This document shows, one piece after another, positions 1 through 7,957 of a stretch of DNA of 13,352 bases (the stretch's first letter is position 1; each line of letters begins with the position of its first letter). The stretch covers positions 1-13,352 of the forward strand of contig JAGAAA010000021.1 in the NCBI GenBank assembly GCA_017615495.1. Reading direction: 5' to 3'. A model generated the notes under the pieces. That model did no database searches. It worked only from the letters and a program-made list of their open reading frames with translations, and had not been told where the DNA came from. The DNA is from Clostridia bacterium. Its GTDB lineage: Bacteria; Bacillota; Clostridia; Christensenellales; CAG-1252. The position numbers and the translations under genes were made by a program.

Positions 1-863
1 ATCTCTTCCGATTGATCCAATTTTTCCAAAAGACCTCTTTTGCGAAGCACTTTTGCGGCGAGGGTGCCGATGTCCATCAAATTGACGGGCTTGGTGCGAC
101 CGATCTCTTCCCTGCCGGCAAGGTAGTTTTCATACGCCGCCTGAAGCACGGGGTCGTCGGTACGCACGCTATCCACCGTGGTAAGGAAGGTGGTGTGGCG
201 GCAATGGTCGGACCAATAGGTGTCGATCACCTTGATCTCGGTGACGGTGGGGTCCCTGCCTACCTTTGCAAAATACGCTTGGCAGAACAAGAGGTCGTCC
301 AGGTCCATTGCCAACGAAAACTCTTTGCCGAAGGCTTCAAGCTTGGCTTTGTCAAAACCGCAAAAGCCGGTGACCGTCGCCACCGCTTCGGGAATGTGGT
401 ACTCCGTGGCAAGCGTCGCAGGAAGCGCAAGATCCGCTTCGCGCGATTCCACGGGGTTGATGACGTGCTTTTTGACGGCTTCGACGTCCTCTTTGGAAAC
501 GTTGCCTTCCAAAACGTACACCTTTGCCGTGCGAATATCGGGTTTTACCCCGCAGGAGAGGATCTGGATACATTGCGCCGCGCTATCCGCCCTTTGGTCA
601 AATTGACCGGGAAGATACTCCACCGCGAAGATCACGCCCTCTTTGGGGAGTTCTCTGTAAACGTTGTCGAGTTGCGGCTCGGCAAACACGCCGAAGACGG
701 CGCTTTCAAACAATTCCTCAGACAAGTTTTCGGCGTCGTAACGGTTGAGGATGCGAAGACCGGTCAGTCCCTTGACGCCCAAAAGTTCGGAGCACTCCTT
801 CTTGAGTTCCTCCGCTTGATTTTGCAACCCTGCCTTTTTCTCTACGTATACGCGGTAAACCAT
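1..863 (-). CDS. purL: Phosphoribosylformylglycinamidine (FGAM) synthase, long single-chain type, N-terminal part (cut by window edge)
   Basis: Partial gene: 287 codons are open from the ATG at 863-861 to the window edge with no stop. I translated it by hand; it begins MVYRVYVEKKAGL and carries the hallmark motif TYWSDHCRHTTF at residues 215-226. FGAM synthase converts FGAR, glutamine and ATP to FGAM (step 4 of purine synthesis). The start and the motif within the first 230 residues match the long (about 1,240-1,290 aa) clostridial/streptococcal single-chain family, which carries its own C-terminal glutaminase; that domain lies outside the window. The start codon overlaps the purD stop by one base (TAATG), and the ribosome-binding site AAGGAGG sits inside the last purD codons, so translation is probably coupled. 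Residues after the motif continue plausibly (for example NLMDIGTLAAKVLRKRG). Last visible gene of the purine operon. Confidence 0.93.
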   Translation of the reverse strand, partial: MVYRVYVEKKAGLQNQAEELKKECSELLGVKGLTGLRILNRYDAENLSEELFESAVFGVFAEPQLDNVYRELPKEGVIFAVEYLPGQFDQRADSAAQCIQILSCGVKPDIRTAKVYVLEGNVSKEDVEAVKKHVINPVESREADLALPATLATEYHIPEAVATVTGFCGFDKAKLEAFGKEFSLAMDLDDLLFCQAYFAKVGRDPTVTEIKVIDTYWSDHCRHTTFLTTVDSVRTDDPVLQAAYENYLAGREEIGRTKPVNLMDIGTLAAKVLRKRGLLEKLDQSEE

Positions 864-2125
864 TATTCCTCCTTCGCTTTCAACGCTCTTTGTCCGATGT
901 CTTTTCTGTAATATGCGTTTTCAAAACGGACTGATTTAACTTTTTCGTACGCCGCGGCGATCGCCTCTTTTAAGCTGCCCGCGACGGCGGTCACGCCAAG
1001 CACCCTGCCGCCCGAGGTAACGAGCTTGCCGTCCTGCTTTTTTGCCCCCGCCACGAAGATGAGTTCGTCGTTGGGGAGAGTGATCTCAAAGCCCTTTTGA
1101 TAAGCTTGCGGATAGCCCTTTGACGCCATGATCACGCAGCAGGCGTTTTTGTCCTCGAATTCCACCTTTTGGCTTGCGAGGGTGCCGTTTGTGCAAGCTT
1201 GCATCACGGTCAACAAGTCGCTTTTCAAAAGGGGCAAGACCACCTGCGTTTCGGGGTCGCCGAAGCGGCAGTTATATTCGATGACTTTAGGGCCGTTTGC
1301 CGTCAGCATCAAGCCGAAGTACAAGCAACCTTTAAAGGTGCGCCCTTCTTTGTTCATCGCCGCGATGGTGGGAAGGAAGATCTCCTTCATACAGCGGTCG
1401 GCGATCTCTTTGGTGTAATAGGGGTTGGGGGCGACGGTGCCCATGCCGCCGGTGTTGAGCCCTTGGTCAAAATCAAGCGCCCTTTTGTGGTCCATGCTGG
1501 AAACCATAGGAGCGATCGTTTTTCCGTCGGTGAAGCAAAGGACGGAAACCTCCGGCCCCTGCAAGAACTCTTCGATGACGACGGTGTTGCCCGAATCGCC
1601 AAAGACCTTTTTCGTCATCATGTCGTTGATGGCGGCGGAAGCTTCCTCAAAAGTCGCGGCGATGACCACGCCCTTGCCGAGCGCCAAGCCGTCCGCCTTG
1701 ATGACGATGGGGAAAGAGCCTTGCTTTAAGTAAGCGAGCGCGGGCTCCTTTTCCGTAAAGATCTCGTACTTTGCGGTCGGGATGCCGTAGCGGCGCATCA
1801 AGTCTTTGGCGAAGCCTTTGCTTCCTTCGATGATGGCGGCTTTTGCGTCGGGTCCGAAGCAAGGCACGCCAACTTCGTTCAGCTTATCCACCGCGCCAAG
1901 CACGAGGGGGTCGTCCGGCGCGACGACGGCGTAGTCGATTTTGTTTTCCACGGCAAAACGTACGATGCCGTCGATGTCCTTCGCCGCAACGTCCACGCAG
2001 GTGGCGTCCAATGCGATGCCGCCGTTGCCGGGAAGCGCAAATATCTCCTCCACGGCGGGGTTTTTCTTTATCGATCTGATGATGGCGTGTTCTCTGCCAC
2101 CGCCTCCGATGACCATTACTTTCAT
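863..2125 (-). CDS. purD: Phosphoribosylamine-glycine ligase (GAR synthetase)
   Basis: 420 aa, the usual length for monofunctional bacterial PurD. The enzyme joins glycine to phosphoribosylamine with ATP (step 2 of the pathway). The N-terminal nucleotide-binding loop GGGGREHA is at residues 8-15. An ATP-grasp core follows, with KADGLALGKGV, the NTGGMG loop, and the metal/ATP-binding EYNCRFGDPETQ segment; a C-terminal domain ends the protein. Start chosen at the ATG at 2125-2123, 16 bp after the AICAR transformylase stop, with AAAGGA about 8 bases upstream. The gene ends in TAATG shared with purL. It acts directly after PurF, making GAR from the labile phosphoribosylamine, so co-expression in one operon fits. 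Nothing unusual in the key motifs. Confidence 0.97.
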   Translation of the reverse strand: MKVMVIGGGGREHAIIRSIKKNPAVEEIFALPGNGGIALDATCVDVAAKDIDGIVRFAVENKIDYAVVAPDDPLVLGAVDKLNEVGVPCFGPDAKAAIIEGSKGFAKDLMRRYGIPTAKYEIFTEKEPALAYLKQGSFPIVIKADGLALGKGVVIAATFEEASAAINDMMTKKVFGDSGNTVVIEEFLQGPEVSVLCFTDGKTIAPMVSSMDHKRALDFDQGLNTGGMGTVAPNPYYTKEIADRCMKEIFLPTIAAMNKEGRTFKGCLYFGLMLTANGPKVIEYNCRFGDPETQVVLPLLKSDLLTVMQACTNGTLASQKVEFEDKNACCVIMASKGYPQAYQKGFEITLPNDELIFVAGAKKQDGKLVTSGGRVLGVTAVAGSLKEAIAAAYEKVKSVRFENAYYRKDIGQRALKAKEE

Positions 2126-2141
2126 TTTGTTTTTCCTTTTA

Positions 2142-3329
2142 TCAATGGTGGAACAGACGCATTCCGGTAAAGCACATGACCATATTGTGCTTATCCGCCG
2201 CCTCGATCACGAGGTCGTCACGGAGAGAACCGCCCGGCTGGCAAACGTAACTTACGCCGCTACGCGCCGCTTTTTCAATGTTGTCCGAGAAGGGGAAGAA
2301 GGCGTCGCTTGCAAGCACCGCGCCGGAAAGCGTGGCGAGGTAAGCGTCCTTTTCCGCACGGGTAAAGGGCTCGGGCTTGACGGCAAAGTAGTTTTGCCAA
2401 ACGTCGTCGCCCAAAACGTCCTGACTGTCGTAATCCGAAAGATAGAGGTCTATGACGTTGTTCTTATCGGGTCTGCCAAGACCTTCCTTGAATTGCAAAC
2501 CGAGCACTTTGTCGTGTTGGCGGAGATACCAAAGGTCTGCCTTGCTTGCCGCAAGCCTCGTGCAATGGATACGGGATTGCTGCCCTGCTCCGACGCCGAT
2601 CGCCTGCCCATCCGTGGCAAAGCAAACGGAGTTGGATTGGGTATACTTCAAGGTGATAAGCGCGACGATCATATCGGTGATCTTGTCGTCGGGCAAATTT
2701 TTGTTTTTGGTGACGATGTTGCCGAGGAGTTCACGGTCGATCTTAAAGTTGTTGCGACCCTGCTCGAAGGTCACGCCAAACACCTGCTTCCTTTCCACGG
2801 GCGCGGGGACGTACGAGGGGTCGATCTTAACGATGTTGTAAGCGCCCTTACGCTTGGTGCTGAGAAGCGCGAAGGCTTCGTCGGTGTAGCCCGGAGCGAT
2901 CACGCCGTCCGAAACTTCACGGGCGATGATCTTTGCGGTGGTGAGGTCGCAAACGTCGGACAAAGCGATCCAATCGCCAAAGGAGGACATCCTGTCAGTA
3001 CCCCTGGCGCGAGCGTAAGCGCAAGCGAGAGGAGAATCGTCCAAACCTTCGATGTCATCCACGAAGCAAGCCTTCTTGAGTTTTGCGGGGAGGATCTTTC
3101 CTACCGCCGCCGAGGTGGGAGAAACGTGTTTGAAAGAGGTCGCCGCGCAAAGCCCCGTCGCCTGCTTGATCTCCTTGACAAGTTGCCAAGAGTTCAAAGC
3201 GTCCAAAAAGTTGATGTAACCGGGTTTGCCGCAAAGCACTTCGACCGGAAGATCCGAGCCGTCCTCCATAAAGATGCGGGAGGGCTTTTGGTTGGGGTTG
3301 CAGCCGTACTTCAATGCGATTTCGTTCAT
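2142..3329 (-). CDS. purH: AICAR transformylase, stand-alone (PurH without the IMP cyclohydrolase domain)
   Basis: 395 aa from the ATG at 3329-3327, which has AAAGGAG 6-7 bases upstream; the frame is open further upstream to 3596, but that part overlaps the preceding gene and looks like noise. It transfers a formyl group from 10-formyl-THF to AICAR, giving FAICAR (step 9). The sequence starts directly in the transformylase fold (LKYGCNPNQKP, residues 6-15). It carries the catalytic Lys-His pair in SFKHVSP (K67, H68), then SDAFFPFSDNIEKA and a C-terminal VCQPGGSLRDD. Usual bacterial PurH is about 510 aa with an N-terminal MGS-like IMP cyclohydrolase domain of roughly 200 residues; that domain is absent here. 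The neighbouring gene at 4057-3341, only 11 bp upstream, supplies an unrelated IMP cyclohydrolase, so the pair replaces PurH. Some authors call the stand-alone form PurV. Confidence 0.93.
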   Translation of the reverse strand: MNEIALKYGCNPNQKPSRIFMEDGSDLPVEVLCGKPGYINFLDALNSWQLVKEIKQATGLCAATSFKHVSPTSAAVGKILPAKLKKACFVDDIEGLDDSPLACAYARARGTDRMSSFGDWIALSDVCDLTTAKIIAREVSDGVIAPGYTDEAFALLSTKRKGAYNIVKIDPSYVPAPVERKQVFGVTFEQGRNNFKIDRELLGNIVTKNKNLPDDKITDMIVALITLKYTQSNSVCFATDGQAIGVGAGQQSRIHCTRLAASKADLWYLRQHDKVLGLQFKEGLGRPDKNNVIDLYLSDYDSQDVLGDDVWQNYFAVKPEPFTRAEKDAYLATLSGAVLASDAFFPFSDNIEKAARSGVSYVCQPGGSLRDDLVIEAADKHNMVMCFTGMRLFHH

Positions 3330-3340
3330 TTTATTCTCCT

Positions 3341-4057
3341 TTATGCGTTTTTGTTGAGCAAGACGTCGTTGTGCTCGCCGCTTTGCAGATCGACGTAGCG
3401 GACGAACAAAGAGATCTTGTTGTTTTCGTTGAGGTTGTTCCACAGCGTTTCGGTAAACGCCTTTTGATCGTCGGGGATCAAAACCCTTTCCGGCTCGCCG
3501 AGGAAGGTGGGAAGCGGGTTTCCGTCGGTGACGTAGGTGTGAATGAAGTGCCCGAGCCCTTTGATGGGTTCGTAATCGAAGGTGTAGCGATTGCAAGCGC
3601 TGCCCTCTGCGTCCGCGGACTTCAAGATGCTCATTTCGTAGCTGAAGGTCTTGTCAAAGTGCAACACGGCGCTGATGCGCGGGGTAAAGTTGGGAGCGTC
3701 GGGCTCAAACTTTCTTGCGCGCAAGGCTTCGGAGAAGCTTTTGCCCGCCTTCAATCCGTCGAAGATGGTGTCGGTCTGGTCGCCGTTGGTGACGATAAGA
3801 TCCTTTTTATATTCGCGCATAGCGGCGTAGATGATCAAGCTGGGGTCGCTTACCTTGCTCTCGTCAAAAGGCTTGGTGAAAAGCGCGCCGTCTTCCATCT
3901 TAAACACGCGGTTGCGGCTGTTTTCGCTCCTGCCCATGATAAAATACGCAACGCAAGCGTACTTGCCGCTTTGGCTGAGCCCCGTAACGATGCCCCTTCC
4001 TACGTACGCGTTGTCCTTGATAAGTTCGCCGATATCCGTGATTGTGTAGTTGTTCAT
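3341..4057 (-). CDS. purO: IMP cyclohydrolase, PurO family (archaeal-type fold)
   Basis: 238 aa. I recognise the PurO/IMP_cyclohyd family from AYVGRGIVTGLS (residues 17-28), AYFIMGRSENSRNR near residue 40, IVTNGDQTDTIF near 90, FTPRISAVL, CNRYTF and GHFIHTYVTDGNPLP. PurO was first characterised in archaea and closes FAICAR to IMP (step 10); it is unrelated in fold to the MGS-like cyclohydrolase domain of PurH. Bacterial members occur in Clostridia. Start ATG at 4057-4055 with AAAGGAG about 5 bases upstream, 13 bp after the purN stop. The downstream neighbour is an AICAR transformylase lacking a cyclohydrolase domain, which strongly supports the role. The function of this bacterial branch is inferred from family and context; catalytic residues were not assigned. 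Confidence 0.88.
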   Translation of the reverse strand: MNNYTITDIGELIKDNAYVGRGIVTGLSQSGKYACVAYFIMGRSENSRNRVFKMEDGALFTKPFDESKVSDPSLIIYAAMREYKKDLIVTNGDQTDTIFDGLKAGKSFSEALRARKFEPDAPNFTPRISAVLHFDKTFSYEMSILKSADAEGSACNRYTFDYEPIKGLGHFIHTYVTDGNPLPTFLGEPERVLIPDDQKAFTETLWNNLNENNKISLFVRYVDLQSGEHNDVLLNKNA

Positions 4058-4070
4058 AGTTTCTCCTTTT

Positions 4071-4679
4071 TCAGTTGTTCAGCATTTGATTGCAAACGTA
4101 TTCCGTCGCTTGGGGCAGGATGATCCATTCCGCCTCTTGCATAACTCTTTTTTGCAAAACTTCCGGCGTGTCGCCCGGCCGGACGCAAACCGCCTTTTGC
4201 ATAATGATCTCGCCGCCGTCGGGGATCTCGTTGACGAAGTGCACCGTCGCCCCCGTGACCTTCACGCCCTTTTCCAAAGCGGCTTCGTGCACCTTGAGCC
4301 CGTAAAAACCCTCTCCGCAAAAAGAGGGGATCAACGAGGGATGCACGTTGATGATGCGGCGATCAAACCGCTTGGTAAAGTTTTCGCCGAGGATGCGCAT
4401 AAAGCTCGCGAGAACGATGAGCCCGATGCCCTTCTCCTTCAAAAGCGCGGCGATGGCGTCTTCGTATTCCCCTTGGGAAGCAAACGCCTTGCGCTCCAAT
4501 ACCGCGGTGGGGATGCCGGCGTTTTTTGCCCTTTCAAGAGCGTACGCCTGCGGCTTGTCGGAAAGGACCAAAGCGATAGTGCCGCTTTTGATCTCCCCTC
4601 TCTTCTCCGCGTCGATCAGGGCTTGTAGGTTTGTGCCGCCGCCCGAAACGAAAACCGCGATCTTGATCTTCGTCAGCAT
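4071..4679 (-). CDS. purN: Phosphoribosylglycinamide formyltransferase (10-formyl-THF dependent)
   Basis: 202 aa, normal for PurN (E. coli about 212). It formylates GAR to FGAR using 10-formyl-THF (step 3). N-terminal VSGGGTNLQA (residues 11-20) is the phosphate-binding loop. The catalytic triad is visible: N111 and H113 in INVHPSLIPSF, and D154 in NEIPDGG. The ATG at 4679-4677 overlaps the end of purM by 7 bases (ATGCTGA), so translation is probably coupled. It is the folate-dependent enzyme, not formate-dependent PurT. Together with the AICAR transformylase it makes the operon consume two 10-formyl-THF per IMP. Confidence 0.96.
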   Translation of the reverse strand: MLTKIKIAVFVSGGGTNLQALIDAEKRGEIKSGTIALVLSDKPQAYALERAKNAGIPTAVLERKAFASQGEYEDAIAALLKEKGIGLIVLASFMRILGENFTKRFDRRIINVHPSLIPSFCGEGFYGLKVHEAALEKGVKVTGATVHFVNEIPDGGEIIMQKAVCVRPGDTPEVLQKRVMQEAEWIILPQATEYVCNQMLNN

Positions 4680-5710
4680 ATCGTCACCCCGTTTTCGGAT
4701 TTGACGATCTCACCCAGCGCGTAGGCTTCCACGCCTTGGTCGCGCAAGATGGAAATGGCTTTGTTGACGTCCTTCGCTTCCACGGTGGCGGTCATACCGA
4801 CGCCCATGTTGAAGGTGTTGAACATATCCCTGCGATCGATGCCTCCCCTCTGTTCGATCAAACGGAAGATGGGCAAAACTTTGACGTCGGATTCTTTGAT
4901 CATGGCGCCGAAGCCCGCGGGGATGGACCGGGGAATGTTCTCGTAAAAGCCGCCGCCCGTAATGTGCGAAACGCCCTTTACCTTAACGTTATTGAAGAGT
5001 TCAAGCATCGGCTTGACGTAGATCCTCGTCGGGGTGAGAAGGGTCTCGCCAAGGGTCTTGCCGCCCAAGATCTCGGGCTTTTCGGAAAGATCCGCATGCT
5101 CCACGTCAAAAACCTTTCTGACCAGCGAAAAACCGTTGGAATGCACGCCGGAAGAAGGGAGCGCGATCAGTACGTCGCCTTCCTTGATCTGCGTTTTGTC
5201 AATGACCTTGCTCTTATCCACGATGCCCACCGAGAAGCCTGCGAGGTCGTATTCGTCCACGGGGTAAAAGCCGGGCATTTCCGCCGTTTCGCCGCCGATC
5301 AAAGCGCTGCCCGATTGCACGCAACCTTCGGCAACGCCCGCCACGATCTCGGCGATCTTTTCGGGATAGTTCTTGCCGCAAGCAATATAGTCGAGGAAAA
5401 ACAACGGCTTCGCGCCGCAGCAAATGACGTCGTTGACGCACATCGCCACGCAATCGATGCCCACCGTGTCGTGCTTGTCAAGCAGGAAAGCGATGCGAAG
5501 TTTGGTGCCCACGCCGTCCGTGCCCGAAACGAGCACGGGGGCTTTGTAACCGGTCAAGTCAAGCGAGAACAACCCGCCGAACCCGCCGATGACGTCGGTC
5601 GCGCCCGCGGTCATCGTGCGCGCAACGTGCTTTTTCATAAGTTCAACGGCTTTGTAGCCGGCGGTGATATCTACGCCCGCTTCTTTGTAACTTTCGGAAA
5701 AACTTTTCAT
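4673..5710 (-). CDS. purM: Phosphoribosylformylglycinamidine cyclo-ligase (AIR synthetase)
   Basis: 345 aa, typical for PurM. It closes FGAM to AIR with ATP (step 5). Family motifs: GGFGGLF (residues 42-48), LVSGTDGVGTKL near 60, CVNDVICCGAKPLFFLDY near 90, GGETAEMPGFY near 140, and SSGVHSNGFSLVR in the middle of the protein. Start ATG at 5710-5708 with AAGGAG about 7 bases upstream, 13 bp after the purF stop; the end overlaps purN by 7 bases. Order purF-purM-purN is standard for clostridial and bacillar operons. No unusual residues noticed. Confidence 0.97.
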   Translation of the reverse strand: MKSFSESYKEAGVDITAGYKAVELMKKHVARTMTAGATDVIGGFGGLFSLDLTGYKAPVLVSGTDGVGTKLRIAFLLDKHDTVGIDCVAMCVNDVICCGAKPLFFLDYIACGKNYPEKIAEIVAGVAEGCVQSGSALIGGETAEMPGFYPVDEYDLAGFSVGIVDKSKVIDKTQIKEGDVLIALPSSGVHSNGFSLVRKVFDVEHADLSEKPEILGGKTLGETLLTPTRIYVKPMLELFNNVKVKGVSHITGGGFYENIPRSIPAGFGAMIKESDVKVLPIFRLIEQRGGIDRRDMFNTFNMGVGMTATVEAKDVNKAISILRDQGVEAYALGEIVKSENGVTIC

Positions 5711-5723
5711 TTTGTACTCCTTT

Positions 5724-7148
5724 TTATTCTTTGCCGTTCCAACAATAGGTGCACAGCTTGCAAGGATCGATACCGATGGCGTCGATCATGCCTTGGATGG
5801 ATTGGAATTCCAGCGAGGTAAACCCGAACTTTTCGCAAATGGCGTTTCTGAGCGCCTTGCCGCGCTCGGTCTCCGCGTCGCTGTATTCGTCGATGTGTTT
5901 CAAGCCTTGCTTCCCCTCAAGTTCCGCGATCATGCGGCGGGTGATGAGTTCCATATCGCTGGTAGCGCGGCTGAAGTTGAGATACTTACAGCCAAACATA
6001 ATGGGCGGGCAAGCGGAACGCATATGCACCGACTTGGCGCCGTTTTCATACAAGAATTCCACCGTCTCTTTGAGCTGGGTGCCACGCACGATGGAATCGT
6101 CCACAAACAAGAGGCTCTTGCCCTTGATAAGCTCCTTAACGGGGATCTGCTTCATCCTGGCGATGCGGTTTCTATCCACCTGCTCCACCGGCATAAAACT
6201 ACGGGACCAAGTGGGCGTATATTTAATATAAGGACGCGCAAAGGGTATCTTGCTCTTGTTGGCGTAACCGATGGCGTGAGGGGTGCCCGAATCCGGCACG
6301 CCGCAAACGTAATCGACACCTTCGTTGTTGCCTTTCTTGGTGTCGCTTTCCGCCATGATCTCGCCGTTTTTGCAACGCATCACTTCCACGTTGACGCCCT
6401 CGTAAGAGGAAGTCGGGTAACCGTAATAGGTCCAAAGGAAGGAGCAGATGCGCATTTCCTTGCCCGGCTGCACAAGCGTTTTTACACCGTCGGAGGTAAC
6501 CTCGACGATCTCGTTGGGACCGAGCTCCTTAAATTCTTTATATCCGAGTTTTTGATAGGAGAAAGATTCAAACGCCACGCAGTATCCGTCCTTGTTTTTG
6601 CCGATCAAGACGGGCAAACGACCCATCTTGTCACGGGCGGCGATCAAGCTGCCGGACTCGGTCAAAATGAGGATGGACGCCGTGCCTTCGATCTTTTGCC
6701 GCGCAAACTCGATGCCGTCGGCAAAGTTGTCCTTGCTGTCGATCAGCGCCGCCAAAAGTTCCGTCATATTGACTTGGCTGCCCGAAGAGACGCCAAAGTG
6801 CCCCTTTCCGTCCGTCAGATACTTTTTGACCAAGGCTTCCGCATTGTTGATGACGCCCACGAAGCACACGGCGTAAACGCCGAGGTGCGAGCGAATGATC
6901 AAAGGCTGCGGATCGTAATCGCTGATGATGCCCATCGCCGTCTGCCCGCGCATATCGCTGAAAATATGCTCGAACTTGTGACGGAAAGGCGCGTTGCCAA
7001 GGTCGTGTATCTTGCGTTGCAAGCCGATCTCTTTGTCAAAAGCCGCCATACCTCCGCACTTGGTGCCGAGGTGCGAATGATAGTCCGTTCCGAAAAACAC
7101 GTCTGCGATACAGTCCTTTTTCGACGCGACTCCGAAAAATGCTCCCAT
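5724..7148 (-). CDS. purF: Amidophosphoribosyltransferase-like PurF without the N-terminal Cys nucleophile
   Basis: 474 aa, normal PurF length. PurF makes phosphoribosylamine from PRPP and glutamine-derived ammonia (first committed step). The C-terminal phosphoribosyltransferase domain is intact: GVPDSGTP (283-290) and the PRPP loop VDDSIVRGT (349-357). Cysteines C235, C387 and the C463/C466/C469 cluster sit where the B. subtilis-type 4Fe-4S ligands are expected, which suggests an oxygen-sensitive iron-sulfur enzyme. The N-terminal Ntn-glutaminase domain is recognisable but begins MGAFFG, so Gly stands where processed PurF has Cys1, and the canonical HNG oxyanion segment reads FVGVINN. The start is firm: AAAGGAG lies 5 bases upstream of the ATG at 7148, and no Cys start is available. 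I believe similar MGGFFG-type proteins are common in Clostridia and Bacteroidetes. Glutamine use is therefore doubtful; direct ammonia use or an external glutaminase is inferred. Confidence 0.9.
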   Translation of the reverse strand: MGAFFGVASKKDCIADVFFGTDYHSHLGTKCGGMAAFDKEIGLQRKIHDLGNAPFRHKFEHIFSDMRGQTAMGIISDYDPQPLIIRSHLGVYAVCFVGVINNAEALVKKYLTDGKGHFGVSSGSQVNMTELLAALIDSKDNFADGIEFARQKIEGTASILILTESGSLIAARDKMGRLPVLIGKNKDGYCVAFESFSYQKLGYKEFKELGPNEIVEVTSDGVKTLVQPGKEMRICSFLWTYYGYPTSSYEGVNVEVMRCKNGEIMAESDTKKGNNEGVDYVCGVPDSGTPHAIGYANKSKIPFARPYIKYTPTWSRSFMPVEQVDRNRIARMKQIPVKELIKGKSLLFVDDSIVRGTQLKETVEFLYENGAKSVHMRSACPPIMFGCKYLNFSRATSDMELITRRMIAELEGKQGLKHIDEYSDAETERGKALRNAICEKFGFTSLEFQSIQGMIDAIGIDPCKLCTYCWNGKE

Positions 7149-7182
7149 ACTAACTCCTTTGTAATGCTTTAAACGGCGCTTC

Positions 7183-7893
7183 TCAGCCGAGAACGCGCTT
7201 CATCATCTCCTTATAAGCGTCTTCCACGCCGCCCATATCCCTGCGGAAACGGTCCTTATCAAGCTTCTCGTGCGTTTCGGCATCCCAGAACCTGCAGGTA
7301 TCGGGCGAGATCTCATCCGCGAGGACGATCTTGCCGTCTTGCGTCTTGCCGAACTCAAGCTTGAAGTCCACGAGTTCCACCTTGATGGAAGCGAAGAACT
7401 TCTTGAGGAATTCGTTGATCTTGAGCGCCATGCTCGCGATGGTGTCAAGCTCTTCCTTGGTGCAGTACTCCATCGCAAGGATGTGATACTCGTTGACCAT
7501 CGGATCGTCCAAGGCGTCGCACTTGTAGCAATATTCGATGACCGTCCTCTTCATCGGGGTGCCTTCGGGAAGGCCGAGCCTCTTGGAAAGAGAGCCGGCG
7601 GCGATGTTGCGCACGATGACCTCCAAGGGCACGATGCTCACCTTTTTGACGACGGTTTCACGGTCGGAGATCTCTTTGACGAAATGGGTGGGCACGCCCG
7701 CCGCCTCAAGCTTTTCCATCAAGAAGTTGCTCATGCGGTTGTTGACCACGCCTTTGCCCACGATGGTGCCCTTCTTCGCGCCGTTGAACGCGGTGGCGTC
7801 ATCCTTGTAGCTGACGATCACCAAAGAGGGGTCGTTGGTGGCAAAGACCTTTTTCGCCTTTCCTTCATACAGTTGTTCAGTTTTTTCCAGCAT
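7183..7893 (-). CDS. purC: SAICAR synthetase (phosphoribosylaminoimidazole-succinocarboxamide synthase)
   Basis: 236 aa from the ATG at 7893-7891 (MLEKTEQLYEGKAKKVF), matching the usual 235-240 aa. It condenses CAIR with aspartate using ATP (step 7). Motifs: LYEGKAKKVF at the N-terminus, FNGAKKGTIVGKG for nucleotide binding, VPLEVIVRNIAAGSL in the middle, and DEISPDTCRFWD near the C-terminus. GGAGG lies about 9 bases upstream. The frame is open another 21 codons upstream to 7956, but that stretch encodes the terminator hairpin after purE and has no ribosome-binding site, so I reject it. 34 bp separate purC from purF. There is no visible promoter of its own, so expression seems to depend on passing the hairpin at 7923-7957. 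Confidence 0.96.
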   Translation of the reverse strand: MLEKTEQLYEGKAKKVFATNDPSLVIVSYKDDATAFNGAKKGTIVGKGVVNNRMSNFLMEKLEAAGVPTHFVKEISDRETVVKKVSIVPLEVIVRNIAAGSLSKRLGLPEGTPMKRTVIEYCYKCDALDDPMVNEYHILAMEYCTKEELDTIASMALKINEFLKKFFASIKVELVDFKLEFGKTQDGKIVLADEISPDTCRFWDAETHEKLDKDRFRRDMGGVEDAYKEMMKRVLG

Positions 7894-7922
7894 AATTTTA
7901 AACCTCCGTTTTTTGTCGTAAT

Positions 7923-7957
7923 AAAAAAAGCGCAACGGCACTTTACACCGTTGCACT
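7923..7957 (-). terminator. Intrinsic terminator or attenuator between purE and purC
   Basis: On the minus strand a 10-bp stem (7957-7948 with 7938-7929, one G-U pair) with a 9-base loop is followed at once by a run of seven U (7929-7923; the first U closes the stem). This is the classic Rho-independent form. The purE stop codon TAG (7958-7956) overlaps the base of the 5' arm, so a ribosome terminating there would cover the stem. It lies inside an otherwise continuous operon: purC starts 30 bases further on and I see no promoter between. It probably trims transcript level after purE or takes part in attenuation. Confidence 0.85.

Noticed and set aside
12..911. Plus-strand open frame of 299 codons
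   Set aside because: Antisense shadow of the purL N-terminal region, which carries the diagnostic SDHCRHTTF motif on the minus strand.
1941..3398. Plus-strand open frame of 485 codons
   Set aside because: Antisense to purD and the AICAR transformylase; no family resemblance or start signal.
3330..3596. 89-codon upstream extension of the AICAR transformylase frame
   Set aside because: Overlaps the end of the IMP cyclohydrolase gene, has low-complexity Arg/His-rich content, and a strong ribosome-binding site marks the start at 3329.
5712..7172. Plus-strand open frame of 486 codons
   Set aside because: Antisense shadow of purF; same explanation.
7894..7956. 21-codon N-terminal extension of purC
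   Set aside because: Encodes the terminator hairpin; family N-terminus and GGAGG fix the start at 7893.
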